64,000 bases of DNA from Hydractinia symbiolongicarpus (taxonomy: Eukaryota > Cnidaria > Hydrozoa > Anthoathecata > Hydractiniidae): contig NC_079881.1 of NCBI RefSeq assembly GCF_029227915.1, forward strand, positions 32,773,501-32,837,500. Direction: 5' to 3'. A model generated the notes under the pieces. The model did no database searches. It was not told the DNA's origin and was given only the letters and a program-made list of their open reading frames with translations. Positions 1 to 10,450 of the stretch are shown here, piece by piece (positions within the stretch are counted from its first letter, which is position 1; every line of letters begins with the position of its first letter). The translations under genes were made by a program, and so were the position numbers.

Positions 1-1967
1 TTCCTCTTCATTTTGTTTTTAATAAGAACAAAGTTTGGAAACCAAGACAACGCGGTCATGGTAAAATTGTGTCCAGAATGTATAGTGTGAGTCCTCGCGC
101 AGGTGAGCTTTTTTATTTACGTATGTTGCTATTGCATACACCTGGTGCAACTTCTTTTAAAGATTTACGAACTGTCAATGGCAATGTTGCTGAAACATTT
201 CGTGACGCCTGTTTATTGCGTGGTCTCCTGCAAGATGATACTGAATGGAACAATACTTTGCAGGAAGCTGTTAACTTTCAGATGCCTCGACAATTAAGGC
301 AACTGTTTGCTGTGATACTTACTCACTGCGAACCTTCTGATCCTTTTACTTTGTGGACAAGGTACAAGGATGCAATGTATGAAGATTATATTCACCAAAT
401 GAATGAGGAACATGCTGAGTACAGGCTGCTTCAAGATATTAATTCTGTACTTAGGCAATTTGGTAAATCTCTTACTGATTATAATCTTCCTCATTTAGAT
501 GAATTACCCCCAGCTGAAAACATTGATGTAGCTATGGAGGCTGAAAGAGCTTCCCAACTAAGGGCTCAACTTACTGACGAACAGACTGCACTGGCTAATG
601 CAGTCATAGAAGCTGTTGTAAATGTTGCTAACAATGCAGCCCAAAACAACCGTCTGTTTTATTTAGAAGGTGCTGGTGGTAGTGGTAAAACCTTTACTTA
701 TAATTACCTTATTTCTGAACTTACAGGTAGGGGTTTTCAAGTTGGAACTGCTGCATTTACTGGCATAGCAGCAACACTTTTGAAAAAGGGTACCACCATT
801 CATAGACTATTCTGGTTACCTGTTCCTATTGTAGAGAACAGTACATGCAAGATAACCCCGGTTTCCGCTTATGCTGCAGAATTGCGACAAAAGAGTCTAT
901 TTTTACTTGATGAAGCTTCCATGATTCCTAAGCATGCTTTTCATGCAATAGATCGTCTTCTACAAGATATTTGTAATAATGAGCTTCCATTTGGAGGTAA
1001 AGTTGTTCTTTTAGGTGGTAATTTTTCACAGTTACTGCCTGTTGTCAGAAAAGGAAAAGCAACTGAAATTGTGGACATGTGTTTAAAAAGTTCTCCATTA
1101 TGGCACTTGGTTAAAGAATTTCGATTACATCAAAACATGAGAACAAGGCCAGGAGAACAACAATTTGCTGCATGGCTTCTGCAACTTGGGAAAGGTGTTT
1201 TACCTGTTCGGGAGCAAGAACCTTTCCAAGGCGCAATTAAAGTGCCATCCCAATGTGTGATACAAAATGAATGTATTGTTGATACTTTGTTTAGGAATCT
1301 TTCACCGGAAATTATGGCATCATCTGTGGTACTAACACCCACAAATGATGACTCACTTACCATTAATGATCAGGTGTTGGCGCTGTTGCCTGGTGAAGAA
1401 AAAGTTTATTTTAGCGCAGATGATGTTGTGTGTGATGAGGAGGAGGAACGGAATCAATATCCGGTAGAATTTTTAAATAGTATCACACCTTCAGGTATGC
1501 CTCCTCATTGCCTTAAATTAAAAACTGGTGCCATTGTTATGTTATTAAGAAACATAAACATGAATAATGGTTTATGTAATGGCACTCGACTAATTATAAG
1601 ACGTCTTCATGACAACTGTGTCGATGCTGAAGTACTCACTGGCAATGCCATTGGAGATAGGGTACTTATTCCAAGGGTGCAACTTGCACCTTCGGATACA
1701 GGTATGCCTTTTGTTTTACGTCGCAGACAGCTTCCACTAAGGCTGTCTTATGCTATGACAATAAACAAGGCACAAGGTCAAACCTTTGAAAAGGTTGGAA
1801 TATTGTTGCGCAGGCCATGTTTTTCTCATGGTCAGCTGTATGTTGCTTTTTCTAGAGCAAGAGCATTTGGTGATGTTCGAGTAAGTGTTGTTCCCTCATC
1901 CAGGCAAGGGTTTTTTAATAGGGAATGTTATACTCAAAATGTGGTTTACCGTCAGGTTCTTACATAA
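1..1967 (+). CDS. Helitron RepHel protein, helicase (PIF1-like) part, 5' end outside window
   Basis: This is the C-terminal part of the replicase/helicase that drives rolling-circle transposition of Helitrons. The frame is open from the left edge, so the Rep nuclease part lies upstream and the GTG at 69 is not a real start. Typical Helitron linker residues (VSRMYSVSPRAGELFYLR) precede a superfamily-1 helicase. Walker A is GAGGSGKTF (about 666-692) and Walker B is LFLLDEASM (about 898-924). A GGNFSQLLPVV motif follows, and the C-terminal motif is TINKAQGQTFEKVG to YVAFSRARAFGDVRV, ending at TAA 1965-1967. About 650 codons have no internal stop, so the copy is young or recently active. Compact Helitron termini are seen at 5713-5717 and 6302-6305 on the same strand, so this may be the autonomous partner of those ends. 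Confidence 0.93.
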   Translation, partial: PLHFVFNKNKVWKPRQRGHGKIVSRMYSVSPRAGELFYLRMLLLHTPGATSFKDLRTVNGNVAETFRDACLLRGLLQDDTEWNNTLQEAVNFQMPRQLRQLFAVILTHCEPSDPFTLWTRYKDAMYEDYIHQMNEEHAEYRLLQDINSVLRQFGKSLTDYNLPHLDELPPAENIDVAMEAERASQLRAQLTDEQTALANAVIEAVVNVANNAAQNNRLFYLEGAGGSGKTFTYNYLISELTGRGFQVGTAAFTGIAATLLKKGTTIHRLFWLPVPIVENSTCKITPVSAYAAELRQKSLFLLDEASMIPKHAFHAIDRLLQDICNNELPFGGKVVLLGGNFSQLLPVVRKGKATEIVDMCLKSSPLWHLVKEFRLHQNMRTRPGEQQFAAWLLQLGKGVLPVREQEPFQGAIKVPSQCVIQNECIVDTLFRNLSPEIMASSVVLTPTNDDSLTINDQVLALLPGEEKVYFSADDVVCDEEEERNQYPVEFLNSITPSGMPPHCLKLKTGAIVMLLRNINMNNGLCNGTRLIIRRLHDNCVDAEVLTGNAIGDRVLIPRVQLAPSDTGMPFVLRRRQLPLRLSYAMTINKAQGQTFEKVGILLRRPCFSHGQLYVAFSRARAFGDVRVSVVPSSRQGFFNRECYTQNVVYRQVLT

Positions 1968-3422
1968 TTTATTGAACAATTGTGTTGTAGTATATGTAAT
2001 GCAAATATAAAGTAAACAAAATAGATAATTTGCTCTTTATATCTATCCGCCGTGTTGTGCGAAATGTACTGCCAACATGAGAGTAGCGTGCACTGTTGAT
2101 GGGGGTAAATGTTCCTATTCGGTGCACCCATGTCTTATACATTTATAAGGCTCATCAGAATAATTAGGGTTCAGCAGTATCCTAAAGTCAGGGGGGGAGG
2201 TTTTTATCTGATAAGAAAAGTCTTGGAAAACAAAATAATATCTTTTGACTGTACTGAACAGGATGGTAATTTCGTATTCACATTTAAAAACAGTGAATTT
2301 GGGAAGAGTGCTACAACCCTTACAAAAAGCTGATGATACTACTTTTTTGCGGATATTTATTTTGGCTTTTTCAAATTTATTGTATGCCAAAAATATGTTG
2401 TGAATCCTAAAAGTACAGTATTGATACATTTTATTTAAATGTTGTGTTGCACATGCATCTCTTTTTCTTTTAGGTGAAGTGCAAAGTCCTATGGCTTACC
2501 TTCGCGTGGTGCACTTTGTTAAGTGATTAGCATATGAACGTATAAATTTAAAAAATGATTTATTGTAAACTAAGGACTAAGAAAAGAAATTTGCAACATA
2601 AATTATTTCTAAGTCCGCTTTCTCATATATTCTGCAACATCAATTATTGCTGTTTAAGGCTGTGCAAAATTTTGTGCAGTATTTTTAATTAAACTAGCTG
2701 TAAATCTTTATATATCAGAACAAACAAAAAACACTTAGAAACACTTAGAAAATTTGAAATGATTGAAATGATTGTGGCTTTACTGATTTTTTGCACCTTT
2801 TGAACATGAGGAAACATTAAAATCAGGTGTTCTAACAACTTTAAAAATAATATCAGCGTTTATTTCAGGGTGTTAAACGGTAGTAAAAACTCGATCTTTA
2901 AATTGAATTTTAAACTCAATCTTATAAAATGAAAAATATGAGGTAAAAAAATCCTTATTTGATTAAATTTTTAAAGTAAAAAGTCTGTAAAAATAGAAAA
3001 AAAAAACATTCAGATACGAAAAAGGTTGAAGATGGATAAACAGAATAGGGTTAAGTCAAACTTTAACTATACGTCTGGGTTTAATTCAACCGAAATTCAT
3101 TAACAAAAAAACCGATTAAAGTTTTTAGGATGCTCTTTTTCGTTATGCGAATAAAAGGTTTTTGCCAAAAAAATTGAGCTTAAAAAGCATTTTTACTAAT
3201 TCAACCAATACTATAACTCACACAAAAACTTTATGTAGAAAAATAGCTGCGTTATATATGCTAATCATGAACTGAAAGCCAAGGCACATTTTCAAATGAA
3301 TTCACATTGCTCTTATTTTTACATTATTCTTCCTATTCAGCCATATATGTATTGTCACAACAGTTACCACTGAACCATTACCGTCGTAAAATGTACATTT
3401 TATTCTTAACATTCTCTTTTAG
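1968..3422. other. AT-rich non-coding stretch after the helicase
   Basis: I see no supported gene here. ORFs near 2109-2429 exist on both strands but match nothing I know. The only structured piece is the stem-loop at 2474-2520. If the upstream Helitron extends to 5716 this is its internal DNA. Confidence 0.5.
2474..2520 (+). repeat. Stem-loop element, copy 1
   Basis: A pyrimidine tract ending in TTTTAG (to 2473) precedes a hairpin whose arms GAAGTGC (2476-2482) and GCACTTT (2510-2516) pair with one G-U. The second copy at 5191-5240 has the arms GAAGCGC and GCGCTTC. The T-A pair has become C-G on both sides, a compensatory change that argues the fold matters. The loop sequences are also alike. 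Function unknown; it could be a transposon terminal structure or a small structured RNA. Confidence 0.55.
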
Positions 3423-3449
3423 TCTTATAATAATATATTGGAAATAGTG

Positions 3450-4293
3450 ATGGAGGAAAAATTGTTAAAAACTCCAGAGAAGGATAAATCAGGTATTTGG
3501 CATAGCCTTATTTAACCAAACTTAATTTTGTTATCGCCCTTATTTTTATACACATCATTATTATTTAGAGCATAATAACAGCCAGCACAAACATTTCATA
3601 TACTTACACATCCATGATCACACAAACACAAAGGAAGTATCCATTTTTTATTGTGATTAGTAATAGTTTTTCCTTTTTTTTTAAAAGGTGGACAAGTTGA
3701 AAACAGACAGGGTATTCTTACTTTTTTACATCTTAATATTTCGTACAGCATGAGGAAAACATTGTGATTAATAGTTCTTATTGTTGTAAATTTTTGTTTT
3801 TTAGAGAGTAGTGGACGAGTTGCAGAAATGCAGGGTATTCTTATTTTTTACATTTTAATATTTTCTTAAACTCCAGGCTACAGCATAAGTGAAATAATGG
3901 GATTAATATTTTTTATTGTTCTTAAATTTTTTAGAAGGTGAAGTTGAAAGTGTACACGGTATGTTTTGTTGTCCTATTTTGTCACCTCCGCCTTCAATTT
4001 TTTAATATATTTTTTCCTTCCAGATTATTATAACAGAAATATTTTAGATGACACAGAAAAACAAGTGGAAAAAAAGAAAGAAGGTACGGATATGTTCATA
4101 ATAAATAGTGTCTATTTTTATTATTTTTATAACATATTCCATTTTGTTTTATCTTTTTTTAGTTTTGACGTATACAGCTTACGTGGCTTATAGAAAGCAA
4201 AATCCTGTCCCCCTGTCCAATAAATCATTTAAGTGGTGGAGAGCACATGGGGGTCAGGATTTACCCAATTTTTCGTGGAAAAAAAACACCTAA
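3450..4293 (+). CDS. Predicted microexon gene, 103 aa, unknown product
   Basis: Six exons join without a frame break: 3450-3492 (the exon probably opens at 3423 after CTCTTTTAG), 3688-3711, 3805-3834, 3935-3958, 4024-4083 and 4163-4293. Every intron (65-195 bp) starts GT and ends AG, most after a T-rich tract, and every internal junction is phase 1. The three smallest exons are 24, 30 and 24 bp and encode related peptides of the form xGxVExxQ (GGQVENRQ, ESSGRVAEMQ, EGEVESVH). The introns at 3712-3804 and 3835-3934 resemble each other, so exon and intron were duplicated together. The product is charged, with a Trp-rich tail (KWWRAHGG). I recognise no family and see no signal peptide. The ATG at 3450 has good context (GTGATGG); the first exon could instead be longer. 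The gene lies between a Helitron helicase and a Helitron 3' end, so it could be Helitron cargo. This is prediction from splice signals only. Confidence 0.5.
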
Positions 4294-5190
4294 GACAAAA
4301 GCACAAACATCAACACACATACACTGTTCAAACTCAGTACAACAACTGCACCATTACAAACAACAATTATTATTATTAAGTTTTTAAATTATTATTATTT
4401 TAAATTATTAGATTTTATGTTCGTGTATGTGTTTAGTTTTTTTACTCTGAGGTATCTAATAATACCACAACGGCAATTAGTTATTCTATTTGGCATTATT
4501 ATTTATATCTAAGCAATGTTTACAAACACTGACTTTGTAAAAAATGTTTATTCAATTATTCCATTATTTCACCCTGTACGATAATTATTGATCATTGTAT
4601 ACTCTACTTTTATCAATTTCATGCATGTGCTATTATTCAGTTTTTTTGTAATCGATACCTCAGAGGTTCGTTTTTTTGTTTGTCTGTTGAGTGGTTTATT
4701 TTAATGATAATTTATTTTTAATATAGTAATTATAATAGTTATTTATAATAGTTATTTTGATAACAAAAAAAAGATTAATTCAACCAATGTTTTATGGTAC
4801 ATCTTTTTTTATAAGAACACTTAAAGAAGGCCTTTCAACTTTTCAAATTGTTCTTAAATTGGTCGTAACTTTCCTCTGATTTTGTCATTTTTTGTGTAAG
4901 TGTAAAGGAGCATTTCCGTACTTCGTGATATTGTCAAAGACTTAAATGTTCTTAACATGTTCTAAACTTTTGGGCCTCTGAAGCCATATGTTCAAACATT
5001 TTGTTCTTATAAAAACTGTTAATGTTATCTATATTATGTAGTCAAACATTAAAATACATTTAGTTCACTTCAACATTCACTGGTATTGGGGGCTCACAAG
5101 CTACTGGAATTGGTCATATTGCCCAAAACTTACCTTATTAACTCTCTTTAGTACAAAAGCACACTACGTACTTTTCTTTTTCTTTTTTAG
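4294..5190. other. Non-coding AT-rich stretch with a 12-bp inverted repeat
   Basis: No gene is seen. CTCTGAGGTATC at 4445-4456 is matched by its perfect inverse GATACCTCAGAG at 4654-4665, 197 bp apart, a possible worn terminal inverted repeat. Confidence 0.4.
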
Positions 5191-5240
5191 GTTGAAGCGC
5201 AAAGCCCCATCACTTGCCTTCCCGTGGCGCGCTTCGTTAG
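5191..5240 (+). repeat. Stem-loop element, copy 2
   Basis: Like copy 1 it follows a pyrimidine-rich tract ending in TTTTTTAG (to 5190). The arms GAAGCGC (5194-5200) and GCGCTTC (5228-5234) pair perfectly. The flanks after the stem (GTTAGGTGGATTA) also match copy 1 (GTTAAGTGATTA), so the repeated unit is about 60 bp. Confidence 0.55.
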
Positions 5241-5631
5241 GTGGATTATTTTCTTTTTAAGGAGATAATTCATGAACTAAAAGTCAGGGCATGCCATGTT
5301 AAAATTGCATCACATATTTTTGGTATTGAAAAGACTCAAGAAGCATCAACTGCAGGTAACTTACTTATCAATATATTAATATTATACGGTCTGTATGTAA
5401 CCATTGAATTATCTTTTTACAGGAAACAAAAATATTAAAATATTATCATCATAATTTATTATTTTTTAGGTTTATGGAGGTTTATGGAAAACAAAATCCC
5501 AAGTTTTCTTTTTTGTAACATTATCGTTTTCGTAAGTTATCCTTATTTTTACTGCTTTTTTGTCATTTTTCCACAGGCCTTTACAACTATCAAAAACGCA
5601 TTCAATTTTTACGTAGATAAACAGGACACTG
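5241..5631. other. Exon-like open stretch, unrecognised, and spacer
   Basis: A stretch at 5262-5355 lies between an acceptor-like TTCTTTTTAAG and a donor-like CAG|GTAACT and is open in one frame (begins EIIHELKVRACHVKIASHIF). No homology recognised. It may be an exon of the same or another small gene, or chance. Nothing else is seen. Confidence 0.2.
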
Positions 5632-5716
5632 CTGACGTCATCAAAATTCCTAAAATCTTCTAATTTTTCATTGTTCTTCTGCCTGAGTGGATTTTTCCAC
5701 GGGCCTAATCGACTAG
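5632..5716 (+). mobile_element. 3' terminus of an upstream Helitron
   Basis: About 85 bp match the end of the next Helitron (6218-6305). The end has the short hairpin GTGGATTTTTCCAC (about 5687-5700) followed by the Helitron terminal CTAG at 5713-5716, the textbook arrangement of hairpin then CTRR. The body could be the element encoding the helicase at the left edge; this is not proven. Confidence 0.75.
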
Positions 5717-6305
5717 TCTATATAATAATACGCTAATTCCGTGTGTCTGTCTGTCACTTTTGCAAAGTGGATTACATTCTTCAAAATTTTCTTTAACAAA
5801 TTCTATAAAACATCGCCTATAAAATTGTTTTGTAATTTACCAAACTTTACCGATAAAATAGTATTGACGTCAAAGGAAAGTTAATTAAGATTAGTGAAGC
5901 CATTACAATGCACTTAAAACTTTGAGGCCAAATAACTTGGAAACGAGGTGGTGACGTCAATGTTTTTTCACCGCGTGGGTAACTAGGGACAACCTGGGAC
6001 CAATTTGGGTAAGTTTTTCAAACCTGGGTCCCCGAATCCGTTTCGGAATGGACGGTTTGATGACGTCATCAAAAAACCTTTAAACCTTGATATCTCTGCA
6101 ACCGTTTGTCAAAGATACATGATCATATACATTTTCTTGATCAGCATTTCAAGATCTATACGATGAAGGCAACAGGTATACAAAATTCTAAAAAAATATA
6201 TTTATTTTGTATTTGCACTGCTGACGTCATCAAAACATCTAAAACAACCTATTTTTCCATTGTCCATCTGCCTAAGTGGATTTCTCTACGGGCCTTATCG
6301 ACTAG
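5717..6305 (+). mobile_element. Complete non-autonomous Helitron (589 bp)
   Basis: The element starts TCTATATAATAATACGC, a typical Helitron 5' end, followed by a GTGTGTCTGTCTGTC stretch. It ends with a degenerate hairpin (GTGGATTTCTCTAC) and CTAG at 6302-6305, followed by T. It encodes nothing. It abuts the CTAG of the preceding element with no bases between, a head-to-tail junction. Inner sequence (TGACGTCATCAAA, CCGTTTCGGAATGGACG) recurs inverted at about 37.1 kb and 41.4 kb. Confidence 0.8.
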
Positions 6306-7244
6306 TATACATATAAATCACTTTTATATTGAGTAAAGAAAACACTGAACAACAAATAAAAGATAATGTTACATGTTGTTAATTTTGTGAGTTGCAGTCC
6401 TGGCTTAAATTCATAGCAGGGTCATGTTTTTGACGTCTCCTTTTTATTCATTTTCGTTAATAAATTTGACATTTTTTTCATTTTACCAAGTGCTTTACAT
6501 TATTATTTAAATATCATAATCGAGTCTAGGACGCATTTCTTTCTCATTGAGCAAAATTGTTAAAAAAAAATGGCCTGCAGAAATTCCATCCATTAAAATA
6601 ACTGAAAATGCTATAGACATTTTGAAAGGTTTTTTCGAAAAAGTTTCCTTAACTGTTCCGCAATCATAGAAAATGAATGATCAATGCAAAAGTTGATTAA
6701 ATTTCTCTTGTGACTGATAGGCAACTTCATATGTTGGTAAATCGATGCTCGGAGAGTCAATGACTGAATGGGAATGAATTCACAGAAGGCACAACGTTGT
6801 GAAACTCATACAACCAAGAAACAATACAACGGAGTGGACAACATAATATAATTCACTTTTCTACGCCTGTAGTTTTTTTTCAAATGAAAGTTTAGTTATT
6901 AAAATATTGGTTATTTTATTGCCCGTCCGTGACTATTTTAGGGAAAGGCAAATTATGAATTTGATGTCTTATCAGCCATCAAAGAATAAAATTATGTTAT
7001 TGTATCGCTCAAGCACAATCAAAATGGAAATGTTTGCAGCTATAATGAAATCCAAGGTAAGATTTTTTGCTTCCCTTTTGTTGGTGCTAACCTTGTTTAA
7101 CAATCCTTATAAATATCAGGGCAAAATGTCTGAGTCACAATCCTTTATCAATTTGAGGACAAATCTTTCTAAGAAAGCTTCTGCATATTTTTTCTTACAA
7201 AAACTAAAAAATAACTTATTAATAACATATGGTGTTAGCCTTTC
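6306..7244. other. No recognised feature
   Basis: AT-rich sequence. A 114-codon open frame at 6907-7251 has no recognisable domain and is treated as chance. Confidence 0.5.
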
Positions 7245-8280
7245 AGCGTGAGGCGGAAGACGATAGGCAAGGTCTTATACAGCAATCTAACCTCCGTTTT
7301 TCAGGGTAGTATTGTAGATAATATACTGGATACTATGTTTGCGCAGATCCATAACATAGAGAATCCAGCTCTACCACAAGGCGGATTTACCATAGACGGG
7401 ATCCTGCGCACAGATGTAGACTGTGATGGTAGGGGAATCACAAGAGGGTCTCATACATAGAGCAACCTGCCTGGACCTCTGGAAAGAAGGCTATCACCAA
7501 CCCTAGGAATGAAGATAAAGAATGCTTAAAATGGGCCGTTATTGCTGCACTAAACCATGAAAATATCGGAAGAGAACCGCTCGGTAAACGTAGAGAGCGC
7601 CACGGAAAATAGCATCGATACCCTGCGACAATCAGACCACAACTTAACGCGTAGTAAACAGGTAAACGTACTTCTCATCACAGACGGCGACGTACTACAC
7701 CATCATCAAAAAACCTTGTCAAGGTTGTTAGACAGCAAGAACTCTAAGAATACAAAGCCAATGCAATTCTGTCTTAGCTATTTGTACGCCTTTTACACAA
7801 CTGATACGAAAAACAAGCATTATGTGTACTGTATCCTTCACGAGGCAGTCAACGTTGCAATGCCAAAGGAGAGTGAAAAATGTTTGAAATAACACGATAA
7901 CCAGAATTAGTTTAGAGTGCCGTTTTCTATATGCGCAAACTCTGAAAGCCTACTCATCTCGGTAGAAGAAGATTGCAGACAGAGTAAAACGCTGATTAAG
8001 CACATACCCTCTGGCTGGTGCACCTATAACAGATTTGCTTACGGAAATGTACCGGATCTGCTGAAGATTCGCCATGGCAACGACTGTGTCAGAAACACCA
8101 TGGATCATCTGAAAGATGAGGTGAATAAGTCGTACGGTACCTTTCCTTAGCAGCCGATAATGGGGCTCACAAAGGTGTTAAAGAAAGTGCACAACCAGGC
8201 GGGAGGATGCAACATCAGCACAAAGCCATTCGATGACCCTGCAAGGCGTCGTTGTTACTACACAGGTCTATAAGGGTATA
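7245..8280 (+). pseudogene. Polinton/Maverick type-B DNA polymerase, N-terminal part, decayed
   Basis: Fragments in changing frames follow the order of the protein-primed DNA polymerase B of Polintons and adintoviruses. They include NPRNEDKECLKWAVIAALNH (about 7500-7560), SRLLDSKNSKNTKP (about 7720), HYVYCILHEAVNVAMP (about 7818-7866), HIPSGWCTYNRFAYGNV (about 8000) and STKPFDDPARRRCYYTGL (about 8217-8270). Several stops and frameshifts make it non-functional. The gene breaks off near 8280 and resumes at about 9735, so several hundred residues, probably including the 3'-5' exonuclease region, are missing or unrecognisable. Family knowledge: this enzyme copies the element using a terminal protein primer. 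Confidence 0.82.
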
Positions 8281-9534
8281 AAAAAATTTTTAAACGCGTT
8301 TTAAGTTATATATTTCCAACGTCTGGAAACCAAAATAAGAATTTATTTACAAAATAAAATAAATTAAACTATAACCGGGAGAATACAAACGCGCCTTAAG
8401 CTAAGTAAACAAGCAACAATATAAATAAAACACAAACGCTTGTGCCCAATAGGCAACATGCAAAAGAAAAAAGTAGTTATTAAAAATCACTATCAACTGC
8501 AGCGAAACATCACGAGGCGTACACACACATACGCACAAACCTTACATAACGCAACAAAATACATACCTAAAAAAGTTAAACACACTTAATTCTAATATAT
8601 ATCACAAGCAAATCTCAGTACAGGTTACGGGAAATAGCAAAGCACGGTTTTTTCACAGTTTCTATGTACAGGGTAATTGGATTACACTCATTAGCACAAG
8701 GAATGTACACATAAAATTTGGTACTTATACAGGCTTACCACTGGGGATGTTTACAAAAGATAACAGCCTCAACGTTTTTGATGCTGTTCTTAGGTAGCTT
8801 AGCTAGCCTATAGCTATATTTAGGAATAAACTTGCATTTATTATTACTGTGGAAAGTTTATCATTTCTTGAACATGATAGTTTATTAGGCGACGTTTCGG
8901 GAGATCCTTCTCCCATCATCGGGCAAAGTAAAATGAATACTCAACAGACAAACCGAAATAATATCTTCAATAGCATTTATTAGTTAACACTAAGTAAAAT
9001 ATGGTCAAGTTTAAATATTGAACTTTTCCGCTATAGCTAGCTAGACTAAGTATGAAAGGACAATACTGAGATTTTTAGCTGGGTCAAAAGTCAAAACGTA
9101 AGAGGAATATAGTTTTTTAGCTGTATATTACGTATGTTTCTGTTCTTTAATTTTCCTTGTGGAATGCCTTAAATTCTTGTAAATCTGGTTAAGAAAAAAA
9201 GTTCAAAACTTCCTCTCCTTTCCCTGGCACTACTGATGGCATTTCTTAGCATTATCTTTAGTTCCAAGTCATGATTCCTTAGCTTCAAACCGTGAAGTTC
9301 AGCTTTGTCGTGTTTACAAGATTCAGCATTAGCCAATACGATGGACAACGTCGAGCAACCCTTAGTAATTTAAAAAAAATGTGGTTCTGACTTCTGATTT
9401 TTAGATTTTTGCTGGTAATAAAAGCATATTTTAGTCCTCGAATGTCTTTCTGCGTATATGTAGGAATAAAATTGTCTTTGACAACATAGAACAGATAACA
9501 ACATGGTAAATGGTACCCACTTCAATGTAACTAA
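8281..9534. other. Insertion between the two polymerase pieces
   Basis: No coding sequence is recognised. The stretch contains the hammerhead-like motif at 8889-8925 and is otherwise AT-rich, so it probably includes a second mobile element inserted into the Polinton. Confidence 0.45.
8889..8925 (-). ncRNA. Hammerhead-ribozyme-like motif of a Penelope-type terminal repeat
   Basis: Read on the minus strand, CCGATGA is followed by a perfect 5-bp stem (GGGAG and CTCCC with loop AAGGAT) and then GAAACGTC. This is the order of a hammerhead core: CUGAUGA, stem II, GAAA, then the GUC cleavage triplet with a minimal stem III. Penelope-like elements are known to carry such motifs in their terminal repeats. 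Here the second base of the conserved core is C where U is expected, so the motif is probably inactive. The nearest Penelope coding sequence (10647-11815) is on the same strand but about 1.7 kb away. Confidence 0.5.
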
Positions 9535-9640
9535 AACCAGAACAAATTACAACGGGTTTTTTATTAGACAAGCTTTATCATGGTTATAGTTCAAGCCGAA
9601 AGCTTATCTAATAAAAACCCAGTCGTAGTTTGTTTTGGTT
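9535..9640. repeat. Foldback palindrome, about 42-bp arms
   Basis: The arms at 9535-9576 and 9599-9640 are inverted copies with a few mismatches (core TTATTAGACAAGCTTT against AAAGCTTATCTAATAA), separated by 22 bp. It lies between two Polinton fragments. Probably a small foldback or MITE-like element. Confidence 0.7.
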
Positions 9641-9734
9641 ATAATAACATGTTATAAGAATTCATTAATAGTTTAAAATTACTAATCACATTTCGCTATC
9701 TCTAAGAGAAGTCATACCAACGACAGGAAGAAAT

Positions 9735-10450
9735 CTAGAGTCGACAGAAACAAGCTATAAGCTGGATCCTGTACACTTCTACATTTCCTCGGCCTAGAAA
9801 GCAGCACCTAATTATACGAGAATAAAATTAGTGCTCTTGACATGCTCCATATGATTGAAAAGAATATTTGTGGAGGGATCACACAAGCAGTACATCGCTG
9901 TGTCACGGCCAACAACAAGTATATGTGTAATGAGTATACTGAAACCAAAGAATCCTCGTATCTGCAGTAATTCGATGCCAACAACCTCTTTGGGTGGGCC
10001 ATGACTCAGGAACTGCCAACACAAGACTTCAAATCAGTCCCTAAGACCGATAGATTTACGGCGAAGCAAATTGCAAATGAGTTCAAGGAAGTCTTTTCTA
10101 AGCTTATGAACTTCTCTGTCTTTGGGAAGACTATGGAAAATGTGATGCCATTGTAACATGAAACTAGTGACGAGTGAGAAGACGTACATTTGGCTGGTAA
10201 CGTAGCCGAAATTTAAAGGTGTCCTTGATTCAGCAAGCATCTCATGGGGGTCGATCAAAACGGAGATCAAAGTGCTGGAGCCTGTGTATCTTGGAAAAGA
10301 AACTCTGCTATATGGTTTAAGACAGCTGCGTATGCCACATACATACGGAAGACTTCTACAACGATATAGTTGCCGATGTAGAGACGCGCTTCGATACAAG
10401 CGTATACAGAAAGGGAAACGCATGGCAGCTTCCGATTGGTAAGGACAAGA
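9735..10450 (+). pseudogene. Polinton type-B DNA polymerase, C-terminal part, decayed
   Basis: The reading moves between frames but keeps polymerase order: SYKLDPVHFY (about 9756), GGITQAVHRCVTANNKYM (about 9874-9927), YFDANNLFGWAMTQELPT (about 9967-10020; a stop falls in this region), then KLMNFSVFGKTMENV (about 10103-10145) and DVETRF (about 10375). The DANNLFGWAM block is the conserved polymerase motif that includes a catalytic Asp in this family. The catalytic YMDTDS block expected near 10340 is not readable. A Penelope-like element follows directly. This continues the gene begun at 7245. Confidence 0.82.

Noticed and set aside
7557-8150. Two intact small genes
   Set aside because: They are successive frames of one decayed polymerase, with the order of motifs preserved across stops.
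10034-10423. 129-codon minus-strand frame
   Set aside because: Antisense of the Polinton polymerase remains, which have recognisable motifs on the plus strand.
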